From Alkanindiges hydrocarboniclasticus (GTDB lineage: Bacteria > Pseudomonadota > Gammaproteobacteria > Pseudomonadales > Moraxellaceae), in contig NZ_MLCN01000018.1 of assembly GCF_001982605.1 (NCBI RefSeq), forward strand, positions 1 to 64,000: DNA of 64,000 bases, in the 5' to 3' direction. How positions within the stretch are numbered: position 1 is the first letter of the stretch; the number at the start of each line of letters is the position of its first letter. Shown piece by piece: positions 7,516 to 17,808 of the stretch. The notes below the pieces were generated by a model. It was not told the origin of the DNA and did no database searches. It saw only the letters and a list, made by a program, of their open reading frames with translations. A program made the position numbers and the translations under genes.

Positions 7516-8621
7516 TGCAGGTAAAGCCGCTTGAGCCGTTATCGCTTAAAACCTTGCTGAAAGAGTACCAAAAGCTGTTTCAGCAACAGCAGGGCTGGAT
7601 CAAAGTGCCATTATGGACGCTGGCCTTAGCAACTGGTGCCAAGTCGTTTGTGGATAATCCGGTGCTGGGTAATTCCGCGTTTAATGAGGCTGGGCTACAT
7701 GAGCTGCGCGTTAAGCTGGCCGCACAACTGGCCGCGCGCCGGCGCGCTAAATTAGCCAGATATTTAACGGTTGAGGATGCCCAGTTTTTTAACCAGAACG
7801 GTTTTATTCTTAAAGAAAATTTTTTACCCAATGATGAGTTTGCGCAATTAGAACAGGAACTGCTGGGCACCGAGCTGTCCGCGCGCGAAACCTTGCAGGG
7901 CAATACCGTGACACGGCGGATTCCACTGGATTATCAAAGCCTGCCACAGTTGCCACAAACCCGCCAACTGATCACACAACCTGCCCTGCAAACTTTATTA
8001 AATTATGTCGGTTCTTATCAGGTGCAGCCGATGTTGTATGTGCAAAGCATCTTGTCGCAAGTGCGTGAAGCCAATCCAGACCCGCAAACCAACCTGCATG
8101 CTGATACCTTTCATTCCAGCGTCAAGGCATGGCTGTTTTTAACCGATGTAGCCGAGGACGAAGGGCCATTTGTGTATGTACCAAGCTCGCATCAGTTAAC
8201 GCCAGCGCGACTAAACTGGGAAAAGCAGCGGTCAATTGGCGCAGCCAAGGCAGACCGCATGAGCGCACGTGGATCGTTTCGTGTTACCGAGGCGGAACTT
8301 GAACAACTGGGCCTGCCAAAACCCAAGGCATTTGCAGTCAGAAAAAATACGCTGGTGGTGGCCGATACCTTTGGCTTTCATGCGCGCGGTAAAAGTGTGC
8401 GGCCATCTACCCGCATTGAGGTGTGGGCCTATGCACGGCGTAATCCATTTTTGCCATGGACGGGTTTTGACCCGTTAGCGCTGCCGTTTTTAAAGGATAA
8501 AATCATTCCGCTGTACTGGTGGGCACTGGATGAACTGGAAAGACGCCAGTGGCGCAAAAACCCGTGGCGACGAGTAGGCCGGTTGCGTGCAGGCGATCCG
8601 CCACGTTTTATCAAAAAATAG
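7515..8621 (+). CDS. Phytanoyl-CoA dioxygenase (PhyH) family protein
   Basis: 368 residues. The central part has the Fe(II)/2-oxoglutarate oxygenase fold: FNQNGFILKENFL starts the PhyH domain near residue 93, TNLHADTFHSS gives the H-x-D metal pair, and FGFHARGKS gives the distal His. A basic region follows with RRNPFLPWTGFDPL. The substrate is unknown. The gene overlaps gshB by one base and precedes murG, so it might act on a lipid or cell-wall-linked compound, but this is only context. All metal ligands are present. Confidence 0.85.
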   Translation: MQVKPLEPLSLKTLLKEYQKLFQQQQGWIKVPLWTLALATGAKSFVDNPVLGNSAFNEAGLHELRVKLAAQLAARRRAKLARYLTVEDAQFFNQNGFILKENFLPNDEFAQLEQELLGTELSARETLQGNTVTRRIPLDYQSLPQLPQTRQLITQPALQTLLNYVGSYQVQPMLYVQSILSQVREANPDPQTNLHADTFHSSVKAWLFLTDVAEDEGPFVYVPSSHQLTPARLNWEKQRSIGAAKADRMSARGSFRVTEAELEQLGLPKPKAFAVRKNTLVVADTFGFHARGKSVRPSTRIEVWAYARRNPFLPWTGFDPLALPFLKDKIIPLYWWALDELERRQWRKNPWRRVGRLRAGDPPRFIKK

Positions 8622-8770
8622 GATTGTCGTACAAAAATACTGGCAAATTGTGGGCTGGGCTGTTTAAGCTTGGGCTGAAATCCGGCTAGAATAAGCGCCT
8701 AATTGGCATACGGATATGCATTCATCAGGCAATACGGATAAATGTGTAAAAGCATAAATACAGGTGGTGT

Positions 8771-9871
8771 GTGGTTCAGGGGCAGGTAAAACAAATCAAG
8801 ACTGTCATGATCATGGCAGCAGGCACAGGCGGGCATGTATTTCCTGCGCTGGCCGTGGCTGAAAACTTGCGCGCGCAAGACATTGAAGTTCACTGGCTGG
8901 CCACGCGCGCAGGCATGGAACACCGTCTGGTAGCACCAAGAAATATTCCGCTGCATCCGATTGATATTCAGGGCTTGCGCGGTAATGGCCTTAAGCGCTT
9001 AATCACGGCGCCGTTTAAAATTATGGCGGCTACCCTTGCGGCCATGCGCCTGATGCGCCAGTTAAACATTGACGCCGTGATTGGTTTTGGCGGTTATGTG
9101 GCTGGGCCGGGTGGACTGGCTGCGCGGCTGCTGGGTTTGCCACTGGTTATTCATGAGCAAAATGCCATTGCCGGCTTTACCAATACCCAGCTCGCACGTT
9201 TGTCAGCGCTGGTATTGCAGGCGTTTCCAAGTACCTTTGCTGAATCTGCTAAAGTCAAAACCACAGGCAATCCGGTTCGTGCCGATATTGCCAGCCTGCC
9301 CATGCCGGAAGTGCGTTATGCCGAGCGTGGCAATTTACCGCTAAATATTCTGGTAGTCGGTGGTTCGCTGGGCGCACAGGCCTTGAATGAGCGGATTCCA
9401 GCCGCACTGGCTGGCTTGGATATTCCCTTAAATATTATGCACCAGTGTGGCCAGCAGCAGTTGCAGGCCACCCAGCAGCGTTATGCCGATTTGGCCAGTA
9501 GCCAGCTTGCCGTGCAAGTGGTGCCTTTTGTGGAAGACATGGCGGCTGCCTATGCACGCGCAGACCTGATGATTTGCCGTGCAGGCGCATTAACAGTGAC
9601 AGAGGTTGCCACGGCAGGTGTGGCGGCGGTGTTTGTACCGTTGCCCAGTGCGGTGGATGATCACCAAACTGCCAATGCCCGTTATCTGGTGGATTGCGGT
9701 GCGGCATTACTGTGTCCGCAAGCCAGCCTGACGCCGCAGTCGCTGCAGGCTGCGCTGCAACCCATCATGAAGCGTGCCACCCTGCAAGCAATGGCCGAGA
9801 AAGCCCGGCAGCAGGCGCATCCGCAGGCCACCCGTCAGGTTAGTGAACTTCTGTTGTCACTGTCGCATTAA
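8771..9871 (+). CDS. murG: UDP-GlcNAc:lipid II precursor N-acetylglucosaminyltransferase
   Basis: 366 residues. MurG adds GlcNAc to lipid I to give lipid II on the inner face of the membrane. Seen are the N-terminal loop MAAGTGGHVFPALAVAE, GFGGYVAGPGGLAARLLG, HEQNAIAGFTN, and the C-terminal donor-binding region VVGGSLGAQALNERI and MICRAGALTVTEVA. The GTG start at 8771 leaves about 12 residues before the first strand, as I recall for Acinetobacter MurG; an internal ATG at 8807 would cut into that strand. It begins the division and cell-wall cluster. Confidence 0.96.
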   Translation: MVQGQVKQIKTVMIMAAGTGGHVFPALAVAENLRAQDIEVHWLATRAGMEHRLVAPRNIPLHPIDIQGLRGNGLKRLITAPFKIMAATLAAMRLMRQLNIDAVIGFGGYVAGPGGLAARLLGLPLVIHEQNAIAGFTNTQLARLSALVLQAFPSTFAESAKVKTTGNPVRADIASLPMPEVRYAERGNLPLNILVVGGSLGAQALNERIPAALAGLDIPLNIMHQCGQQQLQATQQRYADLASSQLAVQVVPFVEDMAAAYARADLMICRAGALTVTEVATAGVAAVFVPLPSAVDDHQTANARYLVDCGAALLCPQASLTPQSLQAALQPIMKRATLQAMAEKARQQAHPQATRQVSELLLSLSH

Positions 9872-9901
9872 TTTTGTATTACGCCCAATTTTGAGTTCAT
9901 T

Positions 9902-11359
9902 ATGACGCCATCCAATATTTCATCCGCTCAGGCCAAACAACTGATCAAGATTCCGGAGATGCGTCGTATCCGGCATATTCATTTTGTGGGAATTGGCGGT
10001 GCTGGCATGTGTGGTATTGCCGAGGTGCTTAAAAATCAGGGCTACGATATTTCCGGTTCGGATTTAAAGCCCAGTAAAACCACCGAGCGCCTCAATGAGC
10101 AGGGAATTACCGTACATTTTGGCCATCAGGCCAGCAATATTGAAGGCGCTGATGTGCTGGTGGTGTCTACAGCGATTGACCGTGAAAACCCGGAAATCCG
10201 GCAGGCCATTAGCCAGCGGATTCCGGTGGTGCGTCGTGCTGAAATGCTGGGGGAGTTGATGCGCTACCGCCATGGCATTGCGGTGGCAGGCACGCATGGC
10301 AAAACCACCACAACCAGTCTGCTGACCTGCATGCTGGCCGAAGAAAACCTTGATCCGACTTATGTGATTGGTGGTTTGCTCAATCGTAGCGGCGTCAATG
10401 CCGCGCTGGGCGCTAGCCGTTATCTGGTAGCAGAGGCTGATGAAAGCGATGCATCGTTCCTGTATTTGCAACCCATGGCGGCGATTGTCACCAATATTGA
10501 TGCGGATCACATGGAAACCTACGGTGGCAGCTTTGAAAAACTCAAAGACACTTTTATCCAGTTTTTGCATAACCTGCCGTTTTATGGGCTGGCGGTGGTG
10601 TGTGGGGATGATGCCGTAATTCGTGAGTTGTTGCCCCGTATTGGCCGTCCGGTGCTGACCTATGGTTTTGAGAATGAAAATGACATCCGGGCTGTGGATG
10701 TGGAGCAATCCGGCATGCAAACGCACTTTACTGTGCTGCGCAAGGAACGTGAACCACTGCGCCTGACCATTAACCAGCCCGGTTTGCATAATGTGCTGAA
10801 TGCGCTGGCTGCCATTGGCGTGGCTACCGATGAAGGCGTGTCCGATGCAGCGATCAGCCGTGCGCTGGAAGGTTTTTCCGGGGTTGGTCGCCGCTTCCAG
10901 ATTCAGGGTGAATTTGCCCAGCAAGACGGCAACATCAAACTGGTGGATGATTATGGCCATCATCCCAAGGAAGTGGAAGCCACCATTAAGGCGGCGCGTC
11001 AAAGCCACCCGGATCGCCGTCTGGTCATGCTGTTCCAGCCGCATCGCTTTACCCGCACCCGGGATTGTTTTGAAGACTTTGTCGATGTACTGTCACAGGT
11101 CGACGTGCTGTTACTGCTGGAAGTTTATCCGGCGGGTGAGAAGCCGATTGTCGGGGCGGATAGCCGCAGTCTGGCCCGCAGTTTGCGCTTGCGGGGACAG
11201 GTCGAACCGATTCTGGTAGACCCGGTGGAAAGCCAGTTATCTGTAGTGTTACAAAATGTGTTAAAGGCAAATGACCTGTTGCTGACTCAGGGTGCAGGCA
11301 ATGTAGGCGCCATTTCAGTAGAACTGGCGCAGCAAGGCTTGTATTTAAAGACAAAATAG
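9902..11359 (+). CDS. murC: UDP-N-acetylmuramate-L-alanine ligase
   Basis: 485 residues, standard length. It attaches L-alanine to UDP-MurNAc, the first step of the stem peptide. It has the Rossmann-like start [17 protein letters not shown], the ATP-binding motif [12 protein letters not shown] (130-141), [12 protein letters not shown], and the C-terminal [13 protein letters not shown] and [11 protein letters not shown] segments. It lies 30 bases after murG. The next gene is ddl, with no murB between them, unlike in Escherichia coli. Confidence 0.97.
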   Translation: MTPSNISSAQAKQLIKIPEMRRIRHIHFVGIGGAGMCGIAEVLKNQGYDISGSDLKPSKTTERLNEQGITVHFGHQASNIEGADVLVVSTAIDRENPEIRQAISQRIPVVRRAEMLGELMRYRHGIAVAGTHGKTTTTSLLTCMLAEENLDPTYVIGGLLNRSGVNAALGASRYLVAEADESDASFLYLQPMAAIVTNIDADHMETYGGSFEKLKDTFIQFLHNLPFYGLAVVCGDDAVIRELLPRIGRPVLTYGFENENDIRAVDVEQSGMQTHFTVLRKEREPLRLTINQPGLHNVLNALAAIGVATDEGVSDAAISRALEGFSGVGRRFQIQGEFAQQDGNIKLVDDYGHHPKEVEATIKAARQSHPDRRLVMLFQPHRFTRTRDCFEDFVDVLSQVDVLLLLEVYPAGEKPIVGADSRSLARSLRLRGQVEPILVDPVESQLSVVLQNVLKANDLLLTQGAGNVGAISVELAQQGLYLKTK

Positions 11360-11591
11360 TTATTAAGCTGTCATACTGGGTGGTTGATCCCTGTGGGATG
11401 ACAACAATTGTCAGGCCTGGTTTTGCAGTGAGTGCGGCCAAAAACAAATTTGGTCATTTGCGCAGATTTGTCTAACATGACGGACTGCTGCAAAGGAGTG
11501 CTCATGCTAGATTGAGCCTTTTTTGGTGCGACTAGCCCGGTCTGAATTTCGGGTCATCGTAAAAGAATGTTTTAAAAGATGGACGTATAGC

Positions 11592-12530
11592 GTGTCACAC
11601 ATACAAAGCACGGATTTTGGCAAAGTTGCCGTATTGTTTGGGGGTAACTCCGGCGAGCGTGAAGTTTCCTTAAATAGTGGGCAGGCTGTATTGCAGGCCT
11701 TGCTGGCACAGGGCATTAATGCAGAAGGCTTTGACCCTGCGGTACGTCCGATTAGCGAAATTACCGCCTATGACCGGGCCTTTATTGTGCTGCATGGCCG
11801 TGGTGGTGAAGATGGCCAGATTCAGGGTTTACTGGAATGGTTAAACCTGCCTTATACCGGTAGCGGGGTACTGGCCTCGGCGCTGGGCATGAACAAGGCC
11901 AAAACCAAACAGCTGTGGCAGGGCTGCGGACTGCCTACCGCACCTTACCGCTTGCTGGATCAGGATACTGATTTTGCGCAGGTGGTACAGGAACTGGGAC
12001 TGCCACTGATTATCAAGCCCGTGCATGAAGGCTCCAGTATTGGCATGAGTAAGGTGGAAACCCTTGAACAACTCAAACCGTCCTATGAGCAGGCTGCTGT
12101 GCATGATGCAGTAGTCATGGCAGAAAGCTGGATTACCGGCCGTGAGTTTACAGTGGTGATCCTAAATGGTCAGGCCCTGCCAGTAATTCGCCTGCAACCG
12201 CCCGCAGATGTGGCGTTTTATGATTATGAAGCCAAATACCAGCGTAACGATACCCAGTATGGTATTCCCTGCGGATTAAGTAGTGAAGCTGAGCAGCAGT
12301 TACAAACACTAGCCGTGCGGGCATTTAATGCCGTGGGTGCCACTGGCTGGGGCCGCATTGATGCCATGCAGGATGAGCAGGGCAATTTCTGGCTGCTGGA
12401 AGTCAATACCGTACCCGGCATGACCGATCACTCGCTGGTGCCGATGGCGGCCAAGGCAGCAGGCCATAGCTTTGGCGAATTATGCCAGCTGATTTTGCAG
12501 CAAACCCTGCCAACTCCAGACGCGGGTTAA
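11592..12530 (+). CDS. ddl: D-alanine-D-alanine ligase
   Basis: The ATP-grasp enzyme that makes D-Ala-D-Ala for peptidoglycan. From the GTG at 11592 it has 312 residues (VSHIQSTDFGKVAVLFGGNSGEREVSL), close to DdlB size. The open frame extends back to 11523, but the extra arginine-rich segment is unlike the family. Visible are HGRGGEDGQIQGLLE, PYTGSGVLASALGMNK, KPVHEGSSIGMSKV and the C-terminal EVNTVPGMTDHSLVP loop. It is followed seven bases later by ftsQ. The start is the least certain point. Confidence 0.94.
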   Translation: MSHIQSTDFGKVAVLFGGNSGEREVSLNSGQAVLQALLAQGINAEGFDPAVRPISEITAYDRAFIVLHGRGGEDGQIQGLLEWLNLPYTGSGVLASALGMNKAKTKQLWQGCGLPTAPYRLLDQDTDFAQVVQELGLPLIIKPVHEGSSIGMSKVETLEQLKPSYEQAAVHDAVVMAESWITGREFTVVILNGQALPVIRLQPPADVAFYDYEAKYQRNDTQYGIPCGLSSEAEQQLQTLAVRAFNAVGATGWGRIDAMQDEQGNFWLLEVNTVPGMTDHSLVPMAAKAAGHSFGELCQLILQQTLPTPDAG

Positions 12531-12537
12531 GGTCGTC

Positions 12538-13395
12538 ATGGCACAGCTTCCCATTTCCATGCGCCGTAATAAAACCACTGCTGTACAGACACCCAGCAGT
12601 ACCAACCGCTGGGAGCGTGCATCCTGGTGGGGAAGCTGGCTGCTGGTTATTCTGGCGGTAATTCTGTGCGGTGTGGGTTTCTGGACCATGCTCAATACCA
12701 TCCGGCATGCGCCCGCTGCCACGGTTAAAGTGGTGGGAGATCTAAACCCGCTACAGCAACAGTTGCTGCAAAAAAAACTGCAACCTCTGGTTAAGGAAGG
12801 TTTTTTTACCACCGATCTGGAAAGCCTGCGTGATATGGCCTTAACCCTGCCATGGATAGACCGGGTTGTGGTAACCCGGCACTGGCCTAATGGCATGGTC
12901 ATACGGGCCACGCCGCGCCACCCGATTGCCCGCTGGGGCAGTGGCCGTTTGCTCAGCGACAGTGGTCATATTTTTATAGAAGCGCGCTATGTAGACCGGC
13001 GTGACCTGCCGTTATTACATGGCCCGGCCAGCCACTCGATACAGTTAATGCAGCAATACCGGCAAATTAACCAGTGGTTTGCGCCATTAGGCATGCAACT
13101 GAAAGAATTGCACCTGACCGACCGCATGACTTGGTTTATGCAGTTTAACACCGGCATGCGTGTTATTGTGGATCAGGACCAGACCCTGACCAAGCTGCAC
13201 CGTTTAAGCCAGCTGGGTGTCACAGAATTAAAAGCACAATGGCCCAGTATTGTGGCTGTTGATTTGCGTTACCGTAATGGCTTGGCCTTACAGTGGAAAA
13301 ACACTCAACCGCCAAAAATTATAGGAGGCAAGTTTGTGGTTGAACCACAGCTGCCGGCGGTTACTCCCCTCGCTCAACCTGTGATCAATCCATGA
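12538..13395 (+). CDS. ftsQ: Cell division protein FtsQ
   Basis: 285 residues of the divisome linker FtsQ: a cytoplasmic basic N-terminus, one membrane helix (about 33-55, WGSWLLVILAVILCGVGFW), a POTRA domain (VKVVGDLNPLQQQLLQ...GFFTTDLESLRDMALTLPWIDRVVVTRHWPNGMVI) and the FtsQ beta domain. WIDRVVVTRHWPN is the most conserved part. In the cell it connects FtsZ-ring proteins with FtsB/FtsL and controls septal wall synthesis. It lies in frame order ddl-ftsQ-ftsA-ftsZ as in most gammaproteobacteria. Confidence 0.95.
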   Translation: MAQLPISMRRNKTTAVQTPSSTNRWERASWWGSWLLVILAVILCGVGFWTMLNTIRHAPAATVKVVGDLNPLQQQLLQKKLQPLVKEGFFTTDLESLRDMALTLPWIDRVVVTRHWPNGMVIRATPRHPIARWGSGRLLSDSGHIFIEARYVDRRDLPLLHGPASHSIQLMQQYRQINQWFAPLGMQLKELHLTDRMTWFMQFNTGMRVIVDQDQTLTKLHRLSQLGVTELKAQWPSIVAVDLRYRNGLALQWKNTQPPKIIGGKFVVEPQLPAVTPLAQPVINP

Positions 13396-13440
13396 GTAGA
13401 AGATTGATGATCATTGAATACATAACGCATGGTAAATGTC

Positions 13441-14709
13441 ATGAATGAAGCGGTTCCATCAGTTGTTGCCATTGATATTGGAACACACAAGGTATCGGTG
13501 CTGATTGGCCGGATTCATGCACCGGATCAAATTGAAGTGATTGGTATGGCCCATGCGCCCAACCGCGGCATGAGCAAGGGAATTATCCGTAATCTGGATA
13601 AAGTGGTGGCGGCCATCAAGGATGCCGTAGCGCAGGCTGAAGACATGGCCGATTGCCGGATTCACACCGCGTGGGTGGCCATTCCCAGTGCCGAGTTGAA
13701 AAGCTTTAATGCCTCTGGCCGCACGCCAGTCATGAACCAGACCATTACCACGACTGAAATTGTACGCACGCTGGAAATGGCCAAAAGCAGCCATTTAATG
13801 CCGGATCATTACCTGACCAATGCCGTGCCATTAGGTGTAGCGATTGATGACCAGCCCGAATGGGTCGATCATCCCATCAATATGTCCGGCAACTTTATTA
13901 CCGGGCATTATCACCTGATGATGTTACCCATTAATACCATGCAAAATCTGGACAAGGCACTAAAAAGTGCAGGAATTGGGGTAGAGCGCACCATTATTTC
14001 AACACTGGCCACCAGTGAAGCCGTATTGCTTAAAGATGAAAAAGAATATGGCGTGTGCATGATAGATATTGGTGCCGGCACCACCAACATTGCTGTATAT
14101 CTGGAAAACCGGCTAATTTTAAGCCATACCCTGCAACGCGGCGGCGAACATGTAACCCGTGATATTGCCTCGGTGTTGCAAACCTCAACCGAGCAGGCTG
14201 AAAACCTGAAAATCCGTTATGGTTGTGTGGACTTGTCCGCCATTAAGCCCGATCAGATGATCCAGATTCCGGGAATTGGCATTGCACCGGGCATGATTAT
14301 CAGCCGGATTGAGCTGGCAGACATCATTGTGGCGCGTTATGAAGAAATCTTTGAGGAAGTACGCCAGCAACTGGAACAAAGTGGCGCTATCAATGTGCTG
14401 CGCCATGGCGTAGTGCTGACTGGTGATGCTTGCCAGATTGAAGGTGCGGTAGCGCTGGCCCGCCGCGTGCTTGGCGTTTCGGCACACTTGGGCAATCCCC
14501 CGCTGGCAGTGGACATCAGTGAGGAAAAGCGCCCACTGCTGCGCCGCTCTATTTATGCCACGGCCAGCGGACTGCTGATGTATAGTCAAAATGAGCAGCA
14601 GCGCGCCAGCGAAGTTGGGGTGGAAGAACAAAGCAATGACGGCTGGTTGCAGCAATATGTGGTACAGCCGGTACAAACTATACTGGAAAAGCTGCGTCAG
14701 CTCGTCTAA
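13441..14709 (+). CDS. ftsA: Cell division protein FtsA
   Basis: An actin-like ATPase that tethers FtsZ to the membrane. From the ATG at 13441 (MNEAVPSVVAIDIGTHKVSVLIG) it has 422 residues; another ATG at 13429 adds four. The phosphate-1 motif AIDIGTHKV, the SHUL/SHS2-like 1C region, MIDIGAGTTNIAVY (phosphate 2), and GVVLTGDACQIEGAV are seen. The C-terminal amphipathic membrane helix is VQPVQTILEKLRQL. I chose the second ATG because it matches Acinetobacter FtsA from memory; neither has a strong ribosome binding site. Confidence 0.95.
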   Translation: MNEAVPSVVAIDIGTHKVSVLIGRIHAPDQIEVIGMAHAPNRGMSKGIIRNLDKVVAAIKDAVAQAEDMADCRIHTAWVAIPSAELKSFNASGRTPVMNQTITTTEIVRTLEMAKSSHLMPDHYLTNAVPLGVAIDDQPEWVDHPINMSGNFITGHYHLMMLPINTMQNLDKALKSAGIGVERTIISTLATSEAVLLKDEKEYGVCMIDIGAGTTNIAVYLENRLILSHTLQRGGEHVTRDIASVLQTSTEQAENLKIRYGCVDLSAIKPDQMIQIPGIGIAPGMIISRIELADIIVARYEEIFEEVRQQLEQSGAINVLRHGVVLTGDACQIEGAVALARRVLGVSAHLGNPPLAVDISEEKRPLLRRSIYATASGLLMYSQNEQQRASEVGVEEQSNDGWLQQYVVQPVQTILEKLRQLV

Positions 14710-14874
14710 GGCATAAAAGCAGCCTTCACCGTTGAAATTATGCTGTGAGTTTGTTGTTGAATATCCGTTTTCACTTGACAGTGGGCATGGGGCAACGCAT
14801 GCTAATTTATTTACTAATCAAGGCAGTGCTACGGGCATATAAGCTGCCATACAAATCTTGGAGACCAAAAGGTC

Positions 14875-16095
14875 ATGTCCTCATTTACGCTAATTGAAGA
14901 TGAAGTAGTCGACAACAATGGGCAGGCCCGTTTTACCGTTTTTGGTGTGGGTGGCGGCGGCGGTAATGCAGTACAACACATGGTTGAGTCAGAAATTTCT
15001 GGCGTAAAATTTGTGTGTGCCAATACAGACAAGCAGGCGCTGGATCGCATGAAAGCGCCGTTTAACGTGCAGCTGGGTCAGCAAAGCACCCGGGGACTGG
15101 GCGCTGGTGCCAATCCGGAAGTTGGCCGTACCTCAGCTGAAGAAGCTCGTGACCAGATCCGTGACCAGCTGGAAGGCACCGATATGGTGTTTGTCACTGC
15201 CGGAATGGGTGGCGGTACCGGAACGGGTGCTGCACCCGTGGTGGCTGAAGTGGCCAAGGAAATGGGTATCCTCACGGTTGGTGTGGTAACCACGCCCTTT
15301 GGGTTTGAAGGCCGCAAGCGCCAGAAATCGGCTGAAAAAGGCATTGAAGAGCTGGAACGCCATGTTGATTCGCTGATTATTATTCCCAATGAAAAACTGC
15401 TCAGCGTTTACGGTGACATTTCCATGAAGGAAGCCTTTAAAAAGGCTGATGACGTGTTGCTAAACGCCGTACGCAGTATTTTCGATCTGGTGGTTAACCA
15501 CGGTCACATTAACCTTGACTTTGCCGACTTGAAGACGGCCATGAGTACCCGTGGCTATGCCATGATGGGTATTGGTGCCAGCCGTGGAGAAGACCGTGCC
15601 CGTCAGGCCGCTGAAATGGCAATTCGCAGTCCGCTGCTGGATCAGGTACGTCTGGAAAATGCCAAGGGTGTGCTGATCAACATTACCAGCGGTGATGATA
15701 TCAAGCCCCGCGAAGTACAAATGATTTCCAATGTGGTTAGCCAGATTGTTGACCTGGACGAAGGCGATATTTTCTACGGGACGGTATTTGACCCAGAGGC
15801 GCGCGATGAATTACGGGTTACTGTGATTGCCACGGGCCTAAATCGCGATCCGGTGGATTTTTCAACACCTGTTGCGCGTCCTGCGGCTGCGGCAGCACCT
15901 GTTGCCCAGCCACAGCCAGCCGCTGTAGCGCCTGTTGCTGCCCAGCAACCTGTAGATGAAGATGATGCGCCTGCCATTAGCCGCCGGGCACCTGTTGCCG
16001 CACCTCAGGCTGCACCAGCACCGCAGCCAGCGCCTGCTGCCCGTCCTGCGCCAATGAGCATTCAGGATTACCTGAAAAACCAGCAGAAAAAATAA
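14875..16095 (+). CDS. ftsZ: Cell division protein FtsZ
   Basis: 406 residues. The tubulin-like GTPase that forms the division ring. Marks are FGVGGGGGNAVQHM, the GTP signature GMGGGTGTG (110-118), the T7 loop region NLDFADLKTAM, and a proline/alanine-rich linker (about 325-392) that ends in the conserved interaction peptide SIQDYLKNQQ used by FtsA and ZipA. The linker is rich in PVAAPQ repeats and explains the Ala/Pro bias of its 3' end. The 165-base gap after ftsA may hold its own promoter. Confidence 0.98.
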   Translation: MSSFTLIEDEVVDNNGQARFTVFGVGGGGGNAVQHMVESEISGVKFVCANTDKQALDRMKAPFNVQLGQQSTRGLGAGANPEVGRTSAEEARDQIRDQLEGTDMVFVTAGMGGGTGTGAAPVVAEVAKEMGILTVGVVTTPFGFEGRKRQKSAEKGIEELERHVDSLIIIPNEKLLSVYGDISMKEAFKKADDVLLNAVRSIFDLVVNHGHINLDFADLKTAMSTRGYAMMGIGASRGEDRARQAAEMAIRSPLLDQVRLENAKGVLINITSGDDIKPREVQMISNVVSQIVDLDEGDIFYGTVFDPEARDELRVTVIATGLNRDPVDFSTPVARPAAAAAPVAQPQPAAVAPVAAQQPVDEDDAPAISRRAPVAAPQAAPAPQPAPAARPAPMSIQDYLKNQQKK

Positions 16096-16144
16096 CCCTA
16101 CCTGACAAACTCTGCTGACCAAGTGTTGGCAGGGACTAATCAAA

Positions 16145-16186
16145 AAACAGGCCTGTAGATCAGTTGGATGTACAGGCCTGTTTTCT
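16145..16186 (+). terminator. Intrinsic terminator after ftsZ
   Basis: A 12-base-pair stem, AACAGGCCTGTA with TACAGGCCTGTT (16145-16156 and 16171-16182), is followed by TTTTCTATTT. It ends the division cluster before lpxC. Confidence 0.85.
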
Positions 16187-16251
16187 ATTTAAGTCAATAA
16201 TGTTAATTTAAGCGCCTTGCTTTTTAACATAGCTTTTTAAGATCAATCCTT

Positions 16252-17154
16252 ATGCTGAAACAGCGAACCATTAAACAAGTGATCAGGGCCAGTGGCATTG
16301 GCCTGCACAGTGGTAAAAACGTCTTTATCAATTTTTTACCCCATGAGATTGATGGTGGCATTGTGTTTCGGCGGATTGACCTGGAGCCGCCAGTCGATAT
16401 CCCTGCCAATGCCTTGCTGGTGCAGGAAACGGTGATGTCGTCCAATCTGGTGAAGGGTGAGGCCCGCATTGGCACGGTTGAGCACCTGATGAGTGCGCTG
16501 GCTGGCATGGGTATTGATAACATCATTATTGAAGTATCAGCACCGGAAATTCCCATTATGGATGGTAGCGCCGGGCCGTTTATTTACTTGTTGCAACAGG
16601 CTGGCTTGCAGGAACAGGATGCCGCCAAAAAGTACATTTGTATCAGGCAGCCGGTAGAAGTGTGCGTGGATGACAAACGGGCGGCCTTTTTACCGCATCA
16701 TGGCTTTAGCGTGCAGTTCACCATCGATTTTAACCATCCGGCCTTTAGCGATGAATACAAGTCGGCTGAGGTGGATTTTTCCACCACTTCATTTATTGAG
16801 GAAATCAGTCAGGCACGTACCTTTGGCTTTATGCGCGACCTTGATTATCTGCGCCAGCATAATCTGGCATTGGGTGCCACGCTGGATAATGCCATTGCAG
16901 TGGACGAGCAGGGGGTGGTCAACGAAGAAGGCCTGCGCTTTAGCGACGAGTTTGTTCGTCATAAAATGCTGGATGCGATTGGCGACTTATACCTGATTGG
17001 TTATAGCATCATTGGCCGCTTTGAAGGCTATAAATCGGGTCATGCACTCAATAACCAGCTATTACGCAAAATTTTAGCCACACCGGAATGTTATGAAATT
17101 GTGACATTTGATGACGATGTAAATTGTCCAATTTCATACGTAAAAGCGAGTTAA
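16252..17154 (+). CDS. lpxC: UDP-3-O-acyl-N-acetylglucosamine deacetylase
   Basis: 300 residues, full length. It is the zinc enzyme that commits to lipid A synthesis. [18 protein letters not shown] is the typical N-terminus. [17 protein letters not shown] gives Glu77 and His78 (catalytic base and zinc ligand), and [17 protein letters not shown] holds the other zinc ligands (His and Asp). The gene has its own start after a terminator and may be separately expressed. Confidence 0.97.
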   Translation: MLKQRTIKQVIRASGIGLHSGKNVFINFLPHEIDGGIVFRRIDLEPPVDIPANALLVQETVMSSNLVKGEARIGTVEHLMSALAGMGIDNIIIEVSAPEIPIMDGSAGPFIYLLQQAGLQEQDAAKKYICIRQPVEVCVDDKRAAFLPHHGFSVQFTIDFNHPAFSDEYKSAEVDFSTTSFIEEISQARTFGFMRDLDYLRQHNLALGATLDNAIAVDEQGVVNEEGLRFSDEFVRHKMLDAIGDLYLIGYSIIGRFEGYKSGHALNNQLLRKILATPECYEIVTFDDDVNCPISYVKAS

Positions 17155-17255
17155 CTTCCTTATATCACTAGGTTTGCAATGTAACTATCCACAGCTTTTT
17201 GTGTACTTATGTTGCTCAAAAAATAGCCTAAATTCATATTGTGCTCACTTTTCGA

Positions 17256-17693
17256 TCATTTTTTGCTTGCCAAACGCTGTAGAGCTTCGCTAAGCTCGCG
17301 GTCATGAATGAGGGTGGCAGCATCTAGAATAGCTTGCCGGGTTGGTTCATTCAGTGGTGGTAAAGGCAGGTGTAGCACGGGTTTTGGTGCTGGCTTAGCT
17401 TCTACAATGACCCTGATGGCCCGTAAATCTTTAAACTCGGCAATGTTACGAAGCTGCTTAACGTAATGCGTTTGTAAATATCGTAATTGGCTGACCGCTG
17501 CATAATGTTCAGCAGCAACACACAGTATTCCTTCTTGAAAGGAAACCACCTGCCAGTTTTCATTTTGAGGCAACACTGGCTTTGTCAATTGCGTAAGTTT
17601 TTCCAAATACAGCATTTGTGCCTGGAGAGACTGCAAACCCCCTGTTTTTAAATCCTGATGATGTGTGGAAAAGGCGTGAACTGGACGCTTCAT
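17256..17693 (-). CDS. dciA: DciA-like protein (DUF721)
   Basis: 145 residues. The central part (SLQAQMLYLEKLTQLTKPVLP...WQVVSFQEGILCVAAEHYAAVSQLRYLQTHYVKQLRNI) fits DUF721/DciA, with the usual hydrophobic strand then helix pattern. DciA loads the replicative helicase DnaB in bacteria without DnaC. It lies convergent with lpxC, as in Acinetobacter. The C-terminal tail is Pro-rich. The assignment is by pattern and position. Confidence 0.8.
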   Translation of the reverse strand: MKRPVHAFSTHHQDLKTGGLQSLQAQMLYLEKLTQLTKPVLPQNENWQVVSFQEGILCVAAEHYAAVSQLRYLQTHYVKQLRNIAEFKDLRAIRVIVEAKPAPKPVLHLPLPPLNEPTRQAILDAATLIHDRELSEALQRLASKK

Positions 17694-17808
17694 GGCTAAG
17701 TCTTTGTGTTAAAAAAGCAGTTTAACCTTAAACGATTTTTTAGCACAGGAGCAAGTGGCAAACCCATCATCTGATCTAACAGCAGGACAGGAAAGAGATT
17801 ATATTTAT

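Noticed and set aside
10064-11044. Long minus-strand frame inside murC
   Set aside because: A shadow of murC with His/Gln-rich composition, typical of an antisense reading frame.
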